Source of the DNA: Tolypocladium sp. Sup5 PDA-1
Lineage: Eukaryota; Ascomycota; Sordariomycetes; Hypocreales; Ophiocordycipitaceae
Direction: 5' to 3'
Length of the DNA: 64,000 nt
NCBI GenBank assembly: GCA_000750105.3
Contig: JPHH03000076.1
Location: 62,001-126,000 of the forward strand
In this document: piece by piece, positions 42,642 to 54,700 of the stretch
How positions within the stretch are numbered: position 1 is the first letter of the stretch
Layout of the letters: each line of letters opens with the position of its first letter
Program-made: the position numbers and the translations under genes
The notes under the pieces: model-generated
The model's input: the letters and a program-made list of their open reading frames with translations, nothing else
Database searches by the model: none
Told to the model about the DNA's origin: nothing

Positions 42642-44494
42642 ATGGTCGACAGCGAGGCGAACTCGCCTACGTGGAAGTTCACCCAGTACGTCGCGCGACC
42701 TCGCTGCCTCCCCGCCTGCCGCGTCCGTGCCTGCTGCTGACGTGACACCTCGCAGGTGCTTCGGCGACAAAGGCGATGTCGAGGACATCACCGAAGGTTC
42801 GTCGCAATCCGCCTCCACTGCCCACCTGCGACACCCCAGAGACCACCCCGGCTTGCTGACCTCTGCTGCCACCGCCACAGCCGACATCATCTCCACCGTC
42901 GAGTTTGATCACACAGGAAACTATCTAGCCACGGGAGACAAGGGAGGTCGGGTTGTTCTGTTTGAGCGAAACGAGACGGTGCGTTCGCTGCTTGCCACTG
43001 TGCCGGCCCTCACCGCTGACGTGCTCTCGTGCAGAAAAAGTCTTGCGAGTACAAGTTCCACACCGAGTTCCAGTCTCATGAGCCCGAGTTCGACTACCTC
43101 AAGTCGCTCGAGATCGAGGAGAAGATCAACAAGATCAAGTGGTGCCGCCGGCAAAACGCCTCCCACTACCTGCTGTCCACCAACGACAAGACCATTAAGC
43201 TCTGGAAGGTGTTTGAGAAGTCGCTCAAGGTTGTGGCCGAGAACAACCTCTCCCACGATGCCACGCCAGCCAACGTCGCCGGCGGCGGAGGAGCCCCTAG
43301 ACCCCTTGCCACGTCCCAAAACTTCCGCAACGCCGCAGACCTCAAGCTGCCGCGCCTGACACACCACGACACCGTCGTCGCCGCCGTGCCCCGCCGAACC
43401 TACGCCAACGCCCACGCCTATCACATCAACAGCATCTCCGTCAACAGCGATGGCGAGACCTTCATCAGCAGCGACGACTTGCGCATCAACCTCTGGAACC
43501 TCAACATACAAGACCAGAGCTTTAATATTGTCGATATCAAGCCCGCCAACATGGAGGAGCTGACCGAGGTCATCACTGCTGCCGAGTTCCACCCTCTCAG
43601 CTGCAACTGGTTCATGTACGCCAGCTCCAAGGGCACCATCAAGCTCGCTGACATGCGCGAGAGCGCGCTGTGCGACCAACATGCAAAACGTACGTTGCCT
43701 GCCCTCCTTACTGTGCCGTTGAATATACCCCATTGCCCGTCGCCGTCCCCGTTGACTCTCTACCCCTTCACCGAAATACTCCCCACCCTCTTCCTCGCCA
43801 TTGAGCCCCACCCCCAGGCTGACCACGCGCACAGTCTTTGAGCAGGAGGAAGACCCGTCCTCGCGGTCCTTCTTCTCGGAAATCATCTCGTCCATATCCG
43901 ACGTTCGCTTCTCCTACGATGGACGGTACATCCTGTCCCGCGACTACCTCACCGTCAAGATCTGGGACATCAACATGGAGCGGCAGCCCGTCAAGACGAT
44001 ACCCATCCACGAGCATCTGCGGCCGCGGCTGTGCGACACGTACGAGAACGATAGCATTTTTGACAAGTTCGAGGTCGTCTTCTCTGGCGACGCCAAGAAC
44101 GTCATGACAGGAAGCTATAACAACAACTTCATGATCTATCCTTCAGACCCAGATAAGGAAGTCGAGGTCGTTCTCCAGGCAGACAAGTCGGCTTTCAAGG
44201 CCAAGAAGGTCGGGGTGCCCACGCCCATCAACGCGTCGACGAGCCCGACGACAAACGGAGGAAAGAAGAACGGTTCCCGCGCCGGCAGCCCGGCCGGGGG
44301 TGCCCAGAGGATGCGCAAGGAGACGGATGCGGACCAGATCGACTTCAACAAGAAGATTCTGCACATGAGCTGGCACCCGTTCGAGGACAGCATCGCCATT
44401 GCCGCAACCAACAATGTAAGTCACAACATCGAGAGGATTTGGCCCCGAAATACTAAACTAAGCAACAAAGCTCTTTGTCTTTTCGGCCTTGTAA
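42642..44494 (+). CDS. CDC55: PP2A regulatory subunit B (B55/Cdc55 type)
   Basis: Six exons: 42642-42685, 42756-42796, 42881-42978, 43035-43689, 43835-44415 and 44471-44494; 480 residues. B55 is the seven-bladed WD40 substrate-selecting subunit of protein phosphatase 2A, acting in mitotic exit, polarity and morphogenesis. Hallmarks are the start WKFTQCFGDKGDVEDI, VEFDHTGNYLATGDKGGRVV, EPEFDYLKSLEIEEKINKI, SFFSEIISSISDVRFSYDGRYILSRDYLTVKIWD, and the final exon encoding only LFVFSAL. A family-variable insertion (AGGGGAPRPLATSQ) lies near residue 145 and a Ser/Gly-rich insertion near 415. The N-terminus is split over three tiny exons. Confidence 0.95.
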
Positions 44495-45412
44495 TCGACC
44501 ACGGCAGCCGATGTCGGCGATGAGCCAACCGGCAACCCTGGTGGTCCAGGGTACGCACATGCTGCCGTGTCGTGGCGGCAGACGAGAGAGTGATGGGCGC
44601 TGGGGGCATGAGCTGCTCATCTAACATGAGACTTGCGGCATTCCCCCATTGTCCATGGCATGCCTACCTTGGTGAGACGTCGGCCGCGTGGAGCGCCTCT
44701 GGGCTGGGGTCGGGCTCGGCAAGAGCCCGTCGACTGGTTCTTGTGAGGGTCGTGGCTCGGACGGCTCGTGCTGGTGGTGGATGTGAGAGGAGCCACCTGT
44801 CTTGGTGGTTGGTGGGACAAAGGATAGACGATGGTGATTTGCCTGCAGCTGCATCCAGATGGGGGGGAGCAGGCATGTGGGAGGTCATGTATGAGGTGTC
44901 GTCCGATGCTCTAGGCGTGTTAGAGAGCTCGAGGAGATGCGAGCCGGACAGACTCTGGAACAAGTTGTTGCGCGCGCGCACTCCTCGCCAAATCGAAGAC
45001 ACAAAGATGAAGAAGACCTTGCTGCATGAAGATGCAGGTGAGCAGTAGCCATGCTGTGCGTGGTGGTCCTGTGTGTCTTGGACTTGTAGAATTTATGCAT
45101 CACGGTGCGGTTTGATATACAGGTGATTCTCTTGACGTATGTTCGCGAGCTACGGTAACAATGGCTTTGAGTAGGGTATGAATAAGGTAGTCCGTAGTCC
45201 GTACGAAGTAGATACCTACCTATAATAATGTATGTGCTTGCATAGGTAAGTGCAAGGGTCTCATGGTGGAGGGGCGGAGCAGGAAGAGGCCAGCTCTCGG
45301 ATAGGCAAATTTCCATGGCTTAGGGCCAATGAGGTCTAGTTCAGGCACCTTAAATCGGAGCAACCTCTTCAACCGCACGGGTGATTGAGCTGAGGAACGG
45401 CCAACCACCGCG
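44495..45412. other. Intergenic, B55 to nucleotide-sugar transporter
   Basis: 0.92 kb, tandem genes. A GTCCGTACGAAGTA motif lies at 45197-45210. ORFs up to 158 codons lack coding bias. Confidence 0.55.
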
Positions 45413-46907
45413 ATGGGCACGACAACACCGGCCTCCAAGGAGGAGGATGCAGCTGCAGCCGCGGCGAGCCGGAATGGGAGCCAGAATGGGAGCCAGAATG
45501 GCCAGGCCGCCCCATCACCCTCCGTCGCCAGGCGCGTTGCCGTCGAGGCTGGCCCCTCGTTGCTTGTGGCCTCGGTCATGCTGGGCCTCATCTTTGGCGG
45601 ATGCTGCTCCAACGTACGTCCGACTCGCACGCTGTCCCTTGCTGCCGTCTATTGAGAGCAGATACTGACATTGGCATTGACTCGGCAGGTCTACGCTCTG
45701 GAGGCCATCATCAAGTAAGCAGCAGCCCTGCCCTCGTCACACCAGCCGCCGCCGCGCTTCTCCTGGGTGGTCACGAGCCTACGTGTATTGTGCAGCTGAC
45801 CACCAACTCTTGTTCGCCACAGCTTCGAGCCTACCAGCGGTACGTAGGCTACCCTGTGTCCCTGTGTTGACGAGGCGAGCGGGCTTCCCGTTGCTAACTC
45901 GAGGCCAGGGACTCTCCTGACATTTGTCCAGTTCGTCTTTGTGGCCGTGACTGGCTACATTGCACAGTTCGACAGGACAAGGCCGCCCTTTTTCGTCGCC
46001 CCGGCAAAGGTCCCGATGAGACGCTGGCTCGTCAACATCGTGCTCTTCTTCAGCATCAATGTGCTCAACAACCATGCCTTTAGCTACGACATATCGGTCC
46101 CCGTCCACATCATCCTGCGGTCCGGGGGTAGCATCACCACCATGCTGGCGGGCTATCTGTACGGCAAGCGGTACTCGCGCATCCAGGCAATGGCTGTTGT
46201 TCTTCTCAGCTGCGGTATTGTCCTGGCTGCCTGGTCGGACGCAAAGGAAACGGTTGGTCGCATCCCTAGCCCAATTCTCTGCTCGCCATCTACGGTGGTC
46301 CCTTGTCTAACACCCCATCTGCACGTAGGCTGACCCGGCAGCGGATTCTGCGCGGCCAACTCTCAACACGGGCCTCGTGATACTGTTTGTGGCACAGGTG
46401 CTATCGGCCATCATGGGGCTCTACACAGAGGCGACGTATAAGCAGTATGGTCCGCAGTGGAGGGAGAACCTCTTCTACTCGCACATACTGTCGCTGCCCC
46501 TCTTCCTGCCCTTTGCACCGTCCATGGCCCGCACGTTGAGAGACATGCTCAAGAGTGAACCTCTACTGGTGCCGGGTCCGCTCGTGACGGCGTCAGGGGT
46601 CGCACGCGTGCCTAGCCAGCTGGTGTATCTTGCCACCAACGTCTTGACCCAGTACGCCTGCATCCGCGGCGTCAACCTGCTCGCGGCCATGTCCTCGGCG
46701 CTGACGGTAACCATTGTGCTCAGCATCCGCAAGCTCGTCAGCCTGCTGCTGAGCGTCTGGCTTTTCGGGAACTCGCTGGCCGGGGGGACGCTGTTGGGGG
46801 CCGTGGTGGTTTTCGCCTCAGGGGCGCTCTACTCGGTGGGCTCGACGAGGAAGTCGAAGAGTCATGGGGACGAGGATCCACTGGCGGCGGCCAAGAAGAG
46901 GAACTAA
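45413..46907 (+). CDS. YEA4: UDP-GlcNAc transporter, YEA4/SLC35B4 type
   Basis: Five exons: 45413-45613, 45689-45714, 45823-45839, 45909-46252 and 46329-46907; 388 residues. Exons 2 and 3 are only 26 and 17 nt but restore IINFEPTSGTLLTFVQF in frame. The protein is a multi-TM (about ten segments) drug/metabolite-superfamily carrier of ER or Golgi, which in yeast supplies UDP-N-acetylglucosamine for chitin synthesis. Family marks are GLIFGGCCSNVYALE, SINVLNNHAFSYDISVPVHIILRSGG, GLYTEATYKQYGPQWRENLFYSH and ALTVTIVLSIRKLVSLLLSVWLFG. The Ala/Asn-rich leader (about 45 residues) is cytosolic. The C-terminus ends AAAKKRN, a dilysine-like ER-retrieval context. Confidence 0.93.
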
Positions 46908-47575
46908 GAACAATGCATGTACCTTGTAAATAGCGCTGGTAGTCCAACGTCGGGTTGGGCCGCTGTTCACTGTTGACTCCTCACTCGGTCGTGCTCCCCA
47001 GAGCCTCCACTCTGCAGATTGCATCCACGCAAGGTACAGCACCTTGAGCACATACCTACTTCGTACTTAGGGGCAGATCTAGTGTCTTGTTCGCCAACTG
47101 GATCCGCAGTGGTAGAGATGTCTGCCCTGGCACTGTAGTTGGTTGATGATGTCCTCGGGGATGGAGCTGTGTGGCTGTTCCCCCATATTTCATGACTAGT
47201 CACAGGCGCTTCAATTGATACATACACCCGGTATAGGCACCCTCCGGCGTTGGGCCTCTCGGACCCCGCCAGCGCCCTGCAGATTCTGTGCCGCGCCGGT
47301 GACTCGGCGGCGGTGGAGCTCTGCTGGCAGGTCCGATATAAACCCAGGTAGCTTGCCCGCTGGCCGCCGCTGCATGGGTGCCTCCGACCACCTCCATCGG
47401 ATTCTGCGAATACAGCAGCTCATCTCACCTGGCTCACCTTGCTGTTACTCACCGTTGCTTGCCTTATTACCTTGGCGGGCCTAGGTGTGAGCCTTCATCT
47501 TCATCTTGGAGGTGGTCGCATCGCTGTGATAGAACAAGGTAGCCTCGACGGCGCGGCGCGTCACTCACCACCACC
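46908..47575. other. Intergenic, transporter to AMP deaminase
   Basis: 668 bp, tandem genes. No coding-like ORF or strong repeat was noted. Confidence 0.55.
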
Positions 47576-50500
47576 ATGACCGGTAAGCACCAACGCCATG
47601 GCGGCAGCTTTGCTCGAGCCCGCATACATCTACCCAGGCGCTGTGACGCGGGTGACTGCTCCTCGAGACGTGTGACGTGGCACCTGACTGACGTACGCCC
47701 CGTGCCAGACGACGATGCCATCCGCTACCAAGGCCAGAACCTCTCGCTGCGGACGCGGGGGTCGGACGAGGACGACGGGCCCGCGCAGACGTCCCCTGTG
47801 ACGGATTCCGACCGTTATGAGGAGCACGCCGCACCGCCTGCCGAGGAACAGGATGCCTTCCAGGATGGCATGCTGCCCAGAGACGTGCCCCAGCGCACCA
47901 CCTTCTACGACCCCGTCGCCGAGCGCCAGATGACCCAGACCGATGCCAAGCTCTTCTTCCAGCGCAGCAAGATTGACGGCCGTGGAGGCGCCAGCGCCAG
48001 TTGGACTCAGTCAACCCCCCAAGGCAGCCCCGTCATGGTCTCGGGGTCTCGGCCTGCCACCGAATACGGAGCTGATTCTCTGATTCTCGAGCACGATGGC
48101 GGTAGGTGCCCCCCCCCCCCCTTTTGCGTTGGTGCTGTAGGGGGACTTTGAAGACGCTGACGGTCGCCAGACAAGCCCGAGGGTGCTGAGGTATCCTCGA
48201 GGGCCCGTGAGCAGCAGCACCTCCCCACGGCCGCTGGCCAGCCTTCCGGGCCCAGCACGCGCGCCAACCTGGCGGGGCCCTACGATGCCAAACTTGCGGC
48301 CGAGTCGACCGTAGGCCTTGCCAACAGCAGCCTCTTCGACACCGAGCCACACATCACCGCGGAGCTCAGCGCCATTTCCAAGAACATCCAGAATATCCTG
48401 GATGTGAGGCGCAAGTACATGGCCCTCTCGTCGCAAGGGCCCGACGATAACCCACGCGACGGCCCGGAGTGGGACATCTACCCGCCTCCCCCCGAGCCGG
48501 CTTGGACCCAGAGTCGCATCAGCCAGACCGAGTTTCCGGATCATCATCTACACAGCTCCCCTCGTACAGGGGGCCAACCTTCGGCCAAGAGACCGGCTCG
48601 GAGGCGCAAGCCCGGCCAGGACGTGGGGGAGGACTTCGACATGGACGACCTGCTGCCACTGCCCGCCGACGATGGCATGGATTTCAAGCTCGACGAGAGC
48701 GGCGTGTATCAGGTGTTTGAGAACAGCGACACGCAGACACCGGCAATCCAGGTGCCCACCATTAGAGAGTTCTACATGGACCTGGACAATATCCTCACCG
48801 TGTCTTCCGACGGGCCCAGCAAGAGCTTTGCCTTCCGGCGCCTCCAGTACCTGGAGGGCAAGTTTAACCTCTACGTGCTGCTCAACGAATACCAGGAGAC
48901 TGCCGACAGCAAAAAGGTGCCGCACCGAGACTTCTACAATGTCCGCAAGGTGGACACCCACGTTCACCATTCGGCGTGCATGAACCAGAAACATCTCTTG
49001 CGCTTCATCAAGAGCAAAATGAAGAAGCATCCCAACGAGGTTGTCTTGTTCCGAGACGGCAAGCATCTGACCTTGGCCGAAGTGTTTTCCAGTATCAACC
49101 TGACCGCCTACGACCTGAGCATCGACACCCTCGACATGCATGTAAGTTTGTCCCCCGCCTCTCCTCCTCCTGGCACTGTAACCGAGGAGCGAGATCATGA
49201 TTGACTGGGCTGGATATCATGCTGACCGTGACAGGCACACACCGACTCCTTCCACCGCTTTGACAAGTTCAATCTCAAATACAACCCTATTGGCGAATCT
49301 CGCCTGAGGACGATTTTCCTCAAGACGGACAACTTCATCCACGGGCGCTACCTGGCTGAGATCACCAAGGAGGTCATTTCCGACCTGGAGTCGAGCAAGT
49401 ACCAGATGGTGGAGTGGCGCATATCCATCTATGGCAAGTCCATCGACGAATGGGACAAGCTGGCTGCCTGGGTCGTGGACAACAAGCTCTTCTCCCACAA
49501 CGTGCGCTGGCTTATCCAGATACCTCGCCTGTACGATGTGTACAAGGCGAGCGGTCTCATGGAGACGTTTGAGCAGACTGTCCGAAACGTCTTCCAGCCC
49601 CTGTTTGAGGTGACCAAGGACCCTTCGAGTCATCCAAAGCTGCACGTTTTCCTCCAACGAGTCATCGGGTTCGACAGCGTCGACGATGAGAGCAAGGTCG
49701 AGAGGCGGCTGTTCAAGAAGTTTCCCGTGCCCAAGGTGTGGGACTCGAAGCAGAATCCGCCCTACAGCTATTGGATCTACTACTTGTTTTCCAATATGGC
49801 ATCCCTCAACTACTGGCGGAGGAAGCGTGGCTTCAACACGTTTGTGTTGCGGCCCCACTGCGGTGAGGCAGGCGATAGCGAGCATCTAGCCGTTGCCGTA
49901 CTCGGCTGCCATAGCATCAGCCATGGACTTTTGCTGAGAAAGGTCCCCCTGTTGCAGTACGTCTTCTATCTGGAGCAGATTGGAATTGCCATGTCGCCAC
50001 TGAGCAACAATGCCCTGTTCCTGGCGTACGAGCGAAACCCTTTCCATCAATACTTCAGGAGGGGATTGAACGTGTCGCTGTCGACCGACGACCCGCTGCA
50101 GTTTGCCTTCACCAAAGAGCCCCTGATTGAGGAGTATGCCGTCGCTGCACAGATATACAAGCTCAGCCCAGTGGACATGTGCGAGCTGGCCAAGAACTCG
50201 GTCAAGCAGAGCGGCTATGAAGCTTCCATCAAGAGGCGGTGGCTCGGCCCAGATTTTGACAATCCCGGCAAAGAGGGAAACAAAATGGTCAAGACCAACG
50301 TCCCGGATAGGAGGGAGGAGTTCCGATACCATACCCTCCTCCAGGAGCGAGATGTGTAAGTCAGCCTGCGGAGGTTATCGGAGATGTGAATGACTAGTAG
50401 CTGACCACGGCCGATCCGTATAGTTTAAGACGATATGTCACATACGAAGTGAACAACGAGTTAGCTGGTGATGTGGTCCCTTCCGCGGAATCGGCCGGGT

Positions 50501-50781
50501 CTGGGTCAACCCAGACTGGATCGGCGTTGGCAAAGCCAGAGCACAGTGAAGCCGCTGCAACGGCCTTGGCCACGGCCGCCGGCACGCAACATAAACCGAA
50601 CCGAGAGGCAGCGCGGCCGTCGGACGCTATGGCCGATTTGCATTTGTCCGGAAGCGACCCGAGAATGTTCCCAGGCATCTTTACCCGGGACCAGCGAAGT
50701 GGTAGCTTGCGGAACTTGGCGCAGGCGGGGGACTGGCCAGTTGACTCGAGCGAGACACCCGGAGAAGAGGACGACATGTAG
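47576..50781 (+). CDS. AMD1: AMP deaminase
   Basis: Five exons: 47576-47582, 47709-48101, 48171-49141, 49235-50355 and 50424-50781; 949 residues. It deaminates AMP to IMP in the cytosol and balances adenylates and guanylates. The first exon is only 7 nt (ATG ACC G), joined to DDDAIRYQGQNLSLR. The N-terminal 330 residues are regulatory and variable. The catalytic Zn-binding motifs are KVDTHVHHSACMNQKHLLRF, HCGEAGD (about residue 700) and SLSTDDPLQF, the AMP/adenosine deaminase signature. The C-terminus after RRYVTYEV is a disordered tail of about 100 residues. Intron 2 starts GTAGGTG and runs straight into 13 C. All key catalytic residues are present. Confidence 0.96.
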
Positions 50782-51425
50782 GATAGCGTCGTCTTCGACC
50801 AGGATCGAGGCGCCGGACATGCGATGGGGTGGCGGACTGGAGATGTGGCTGCGTAGGGCTATCAGAGACGGCAAACGATCTCTGCTGGCATGTCAGCCGT
50901 CCCGGATAGGGCAAGCCTATCAGGTTGTTGGGCCGCAGGCAGCAACCGGAAAGTGCAAATAGGTTGCTGAGGTCGTAATGGACGATGTGGTCTATGTGCT
51001 GGGCCGTCTGGGACCTGGCTCAACCCGTCCTGGGCAGAAGATAACTATGGCTCGCGGCTTTTCATGGTTCAACCAACATGTGTCACTAATTATGAGAAAT
51101 TTGGACAAAGGACGAAATCAAGGCGTTAAATCTCATTTTATAATGAAATGCAGTCGTCTAGCTGACACACAAGGTTGGACATTGGAAGAGCATGAAGCCT
51201 GATAATGCCATGCACGGGCATTGTACGGAGTACTAATAGTAGAGACGGAGCTTGGAACAGGCCAGGGGCCATGTGTACTAAAGAGTATCTCAATTTTGAT
51301 ACGCGAGAAAGACCACGAGAGTGCGAATAAAACACTATAGCAACGGTTGCAACGTGAAAGTCGGCAATAATTGAAGTCATGAGACCATGTCTAAGTGACT
51401 GGCTTGGGGCCTGCACATCAAGGAA

Positions 51426-51483
51426 GGTGAGTTGAGGTGAGGCGAGGTGAGGTGAGGTGAGGTGAAGTGAAGTGAGGTGAAGG
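51426..51483. repeat. GGTGA pentanucleotide repeat upstream of SLA1
   Basis: About eleven GGTGA-like units with AGTGA and GCGAG variants, 305-365 bp upstream of the SLA1 ATG. Confidence 0.85.
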
Positions 51484-51615
51484 TCCACTATTATTATTGC
51501 CTTACCTAACGCATCAGGCGTGGTACTCCGACGTCGTCACCAGCACCAACGCCAGCTCCCTATCCTGCATCATCATCGTGCCAGCATCCGCCTCCTCCCT
51601 CCACCATCCTGCAGC

Positions 51616-51647
51616 CCTGCTCTGCCCTGCCCTGCCCTGCCCTGCCC
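51616..51647. repeat. CCTGC pentanucleotide repeat upstream of SLA1
   Basis: Six or so CCTGC units, about 140-170 bp before the SLA1 ATG. Confidence 0.85.
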
Positions 51648-51788
51648 ACCCCGTCGGCGAGGCGCACGGCATCGCACCGCGAGGAGACCGACTGCCAGAG
51701 CGAGCGCACAGCCGCTTTGCGCAGAGCGCAAGAGCACGCACTCCCAGCTCGAAGACACACACACAACCCGAGACCGTACGTCGCTGAC

Positions 51789-54700
51789 ATGGGGTTCCTG
51801 GGCGTGTATCGGGCCATCTACGACTACGCGCCCCAGGCCGAGGGCGAGCTGGCCATCGGCGAGGGCGACGTGCTCTACGTCCTCAGCAAGAACGACGACG
51901 ATGGCTGGTGGAAGGCGAAGAAGAAGGCCGGAGCCGACGAGGAGGAGGAGCCTGAGGGTCTCGTGCCCAACAACTATGTCGAACCCGTGAGTCTCTCTCC
52001 CGCTGTCGCCGCCTGCCGGCCCTGTGCAAGCCCATCAGTCTAATGTTCTGCGCCTCTTTGCCTCGTGCATAGGCACCCATGTTGAGCCATGCCCGCGCAA
52101 TCTACGAGTACACCCGCCAGACCAACGAGGAATTGTCCTTCCCCGAGGATGCCGTCCTCGAAGTCTTCGATACCTCCGATCCCGACTGGATTCTCGCAAG
52201 CTTCGACGGCGAATATGGCTTTGTACCATCCAACTACATCGACGCCCAATCGGCCGCCGCTGCCGCTGCCGCTGCCGCAGATGCCGACTCGTCCTCGCCG
52301 TCGCTCCCCGCTCGCCCGGCTCTACCGGCCAGGCCGCAGTCCGTTACCGCGGAGCCTGAAAGCGCATCGGGTGCTGGCCTTGCATCGCCCTCAACAAACC
52401 CGGCCGCTGCGCTAGCGGGTGTCATGCAAGGTCGGGCGGCTCCCCAGCATACCGCTAGCCCTTCTTCGCCTCCGCCCCAGCCTGCTCGACGGACCGTACA
52501 CTACGAGGAGCCGCAGGCGTCAGAAGGAGAAGAAGGCGACGAGGCGCTCCGGTCTCCGGCACTGCCGTCTCGGCCCCGGCCACGGTCCCCCGTTGACGAT
52601 CGGCCGCGCGATCGTGTGCCGTCTCGGGCGCCCGTGAGCGAACCGTCCGGAGGCGACGAGCCGTACCGAACTCCTGGGGGCTTCCACATGTATAACATTA
52701 ACGAGATGGTATCTGTCATGGGAAAGAGGAAGAAGATGCCCACGACATTAGGCATCAACCTCAAGACATGTACGATTCTCATCGCCCCTGAGCGCGCCCA
52801 GGACGACCCAGCCCAGGAGTGGACGGCCGACAGGATGACACACTACTCCCGCGAAGGCAAACACGTCTTTATGGAGCTGGTGCGGCCCAGCAAGAGCATC
52901 GACTTTCACGCCGGGGCCAAGGATACAGCAGAGGAGATTGTGGGGGCTCTGGGAGAGCTGGCCAGCGCCGTTCGCGCCGAGGGCTTGCGGGAAGTCATCA
53001 TGGCCGGCTCGCAACACAGCCAGCGGAAGGGCCAGATCCTGTACGACTTCATGGCACAGGGCGAGGACGAAGTGACGGTAGCGGCAGGCGACGAAGTCGT
53101 GGTCCTCGACGACTCCAAGAGCGAGGAGTGGTGGCAGGTCCGCCGCCTGAAGAACGGCAAGGAAGGGGTTGTCCCGAGCAGCTACATCGAATTAACGGGG
53201 GCCCTCACGCCGCCCCCCGCGGCAAGCCATGCCGGAATCGACTCGGCCAAGGCCACCGTCGAACAGAACCGGCTCGAGGAGATCCGGCTCACCAAGGAAG
53301 CCATCAAGGCGAGCAAAGAGCCGCAGCAGGTAGGGCCGGGAATGCCTCTTCCCGAAAGAGGCAGCAGCCTCACGGCCAGAGATCATGGTAATAATTCGGG
53401 ACAACAGCGAAGCCGGCGCGAGAATGGACGGGGCGATGGGAAGGCCAAGTCGAGTGAGTGCCCCAAACGCGCCACCAGCCTCGGGTACTTCGTACGCAAC
53501 ATGCTAACGCTGCCGACGCAGAACCCGACTCGTCCAAGGTACGGACGTGGACCGACCGCTCGGGGTCCTTCAGCGTCGAAGCACAGTTCCTCGGCCTCAA
53601 GGACAGCAAGATCCATCTACACAAGATGAACGGCGTCAAGATTGCTGTGCCGGTTGCCAAGATGTCCCGTGAAGACCTCGAATACGTCGAGAACGCCACC
53701 GGCATCTCCCTGGACGACGACAAGCCCCTGGCAGACGTCAAGAGAGCCAAGTCTGCTGACAAACGAGCGGGCACTGATGTCGGCGCGACGGTGGGCAAGA
53801 GCAACAAGCCAGAGTACGACTGGTTCCAGTTCTTCCTCTCCTGCGACGTTGCCGTTGGTCTCTGCGAGCGCTACGCGCAAGCCTTCGCCAGAGACTCCAT
53901 GGACGAGAGCGTCCTGCCAGACGTCAATGCCACCATCCTACGGACACTGGGTCTCCGCGAAGGCGACATCATCAAGGTCATGCGCTCACTGGACGCCAAG
54001 TATGGCCGCGATCGGAGCAAGACGGGGGCGGACGGCGACGCCGGCGCCGGCGGCCTCTTCTCCGGACCCGGCGGAGCGCTCCGAAACAACACCCGAAAGG
54101 GCCGGCCAGCGCCAGCCGTGCAGACGAGCGATGTTGTCGATGCCGCCGCCTTGTCCAAGAACAGCGCGCCCGGCTCCGGCTCCGGCTCCGACGGGGTCCG
54201 CTCTCCCTCGACGACAAGCCCGGTCAAGTCCTCCGGGGCCCCCTCTGGCGGGTTCGACGACGATGCGTGGGACGTGAAGCCGCCGCAGCCCAACAAGCAG
54301 CAGCAGCCGTCATCCAAGAATGCCAGGCAACGGCCATCCGCAGCGGAGCCGGCCTCGACTCCGTCACCCGCCGCCCCAGTACTCACGGGCTCCATGAAGG
54401 AGCTGTCCCTGCTGTCGCAGCCCCTTCAGCCGACCAAGGTCGAGCCACAGCCAACCGCCGCTCCCATCGCAGGCCAAGGACTGGGTCAGCCGCCACAGCA
54501 GACTCAGCTGCTAACTGGCGCCAGCCCTTCCTTCTTCTCTACCGTCCCCCAGCCTGGCCAGCAACCGTCGTCCCCCAAGCCCCTGGCGCGGCAACGGCCA
54601 GCGCCCCCTTCGATATCACCCAACCAAGGCTCGCTGATGCCCCCGCCTCCGCAGCGACCATTGTCTGCCCCCCAATCAGCACAGCAGGCCATGTTCTCGC

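Larger units (their letters stand above)
50782..51788. other. Intergenic, AMP deaminase to SLA1
   Basis: 1.0 kb, tandem genes. Contains one GTACGGAGTAC motif (51222-51232), an AT-rich part (51050-51370) and two pentanucleotide repeats just before SLA1. Confidence 0.6.

Noticed and set aside
42921..43895. 324-codon minus-strand ORF
   Set aside because: Antisense shadow of the B55 exons.
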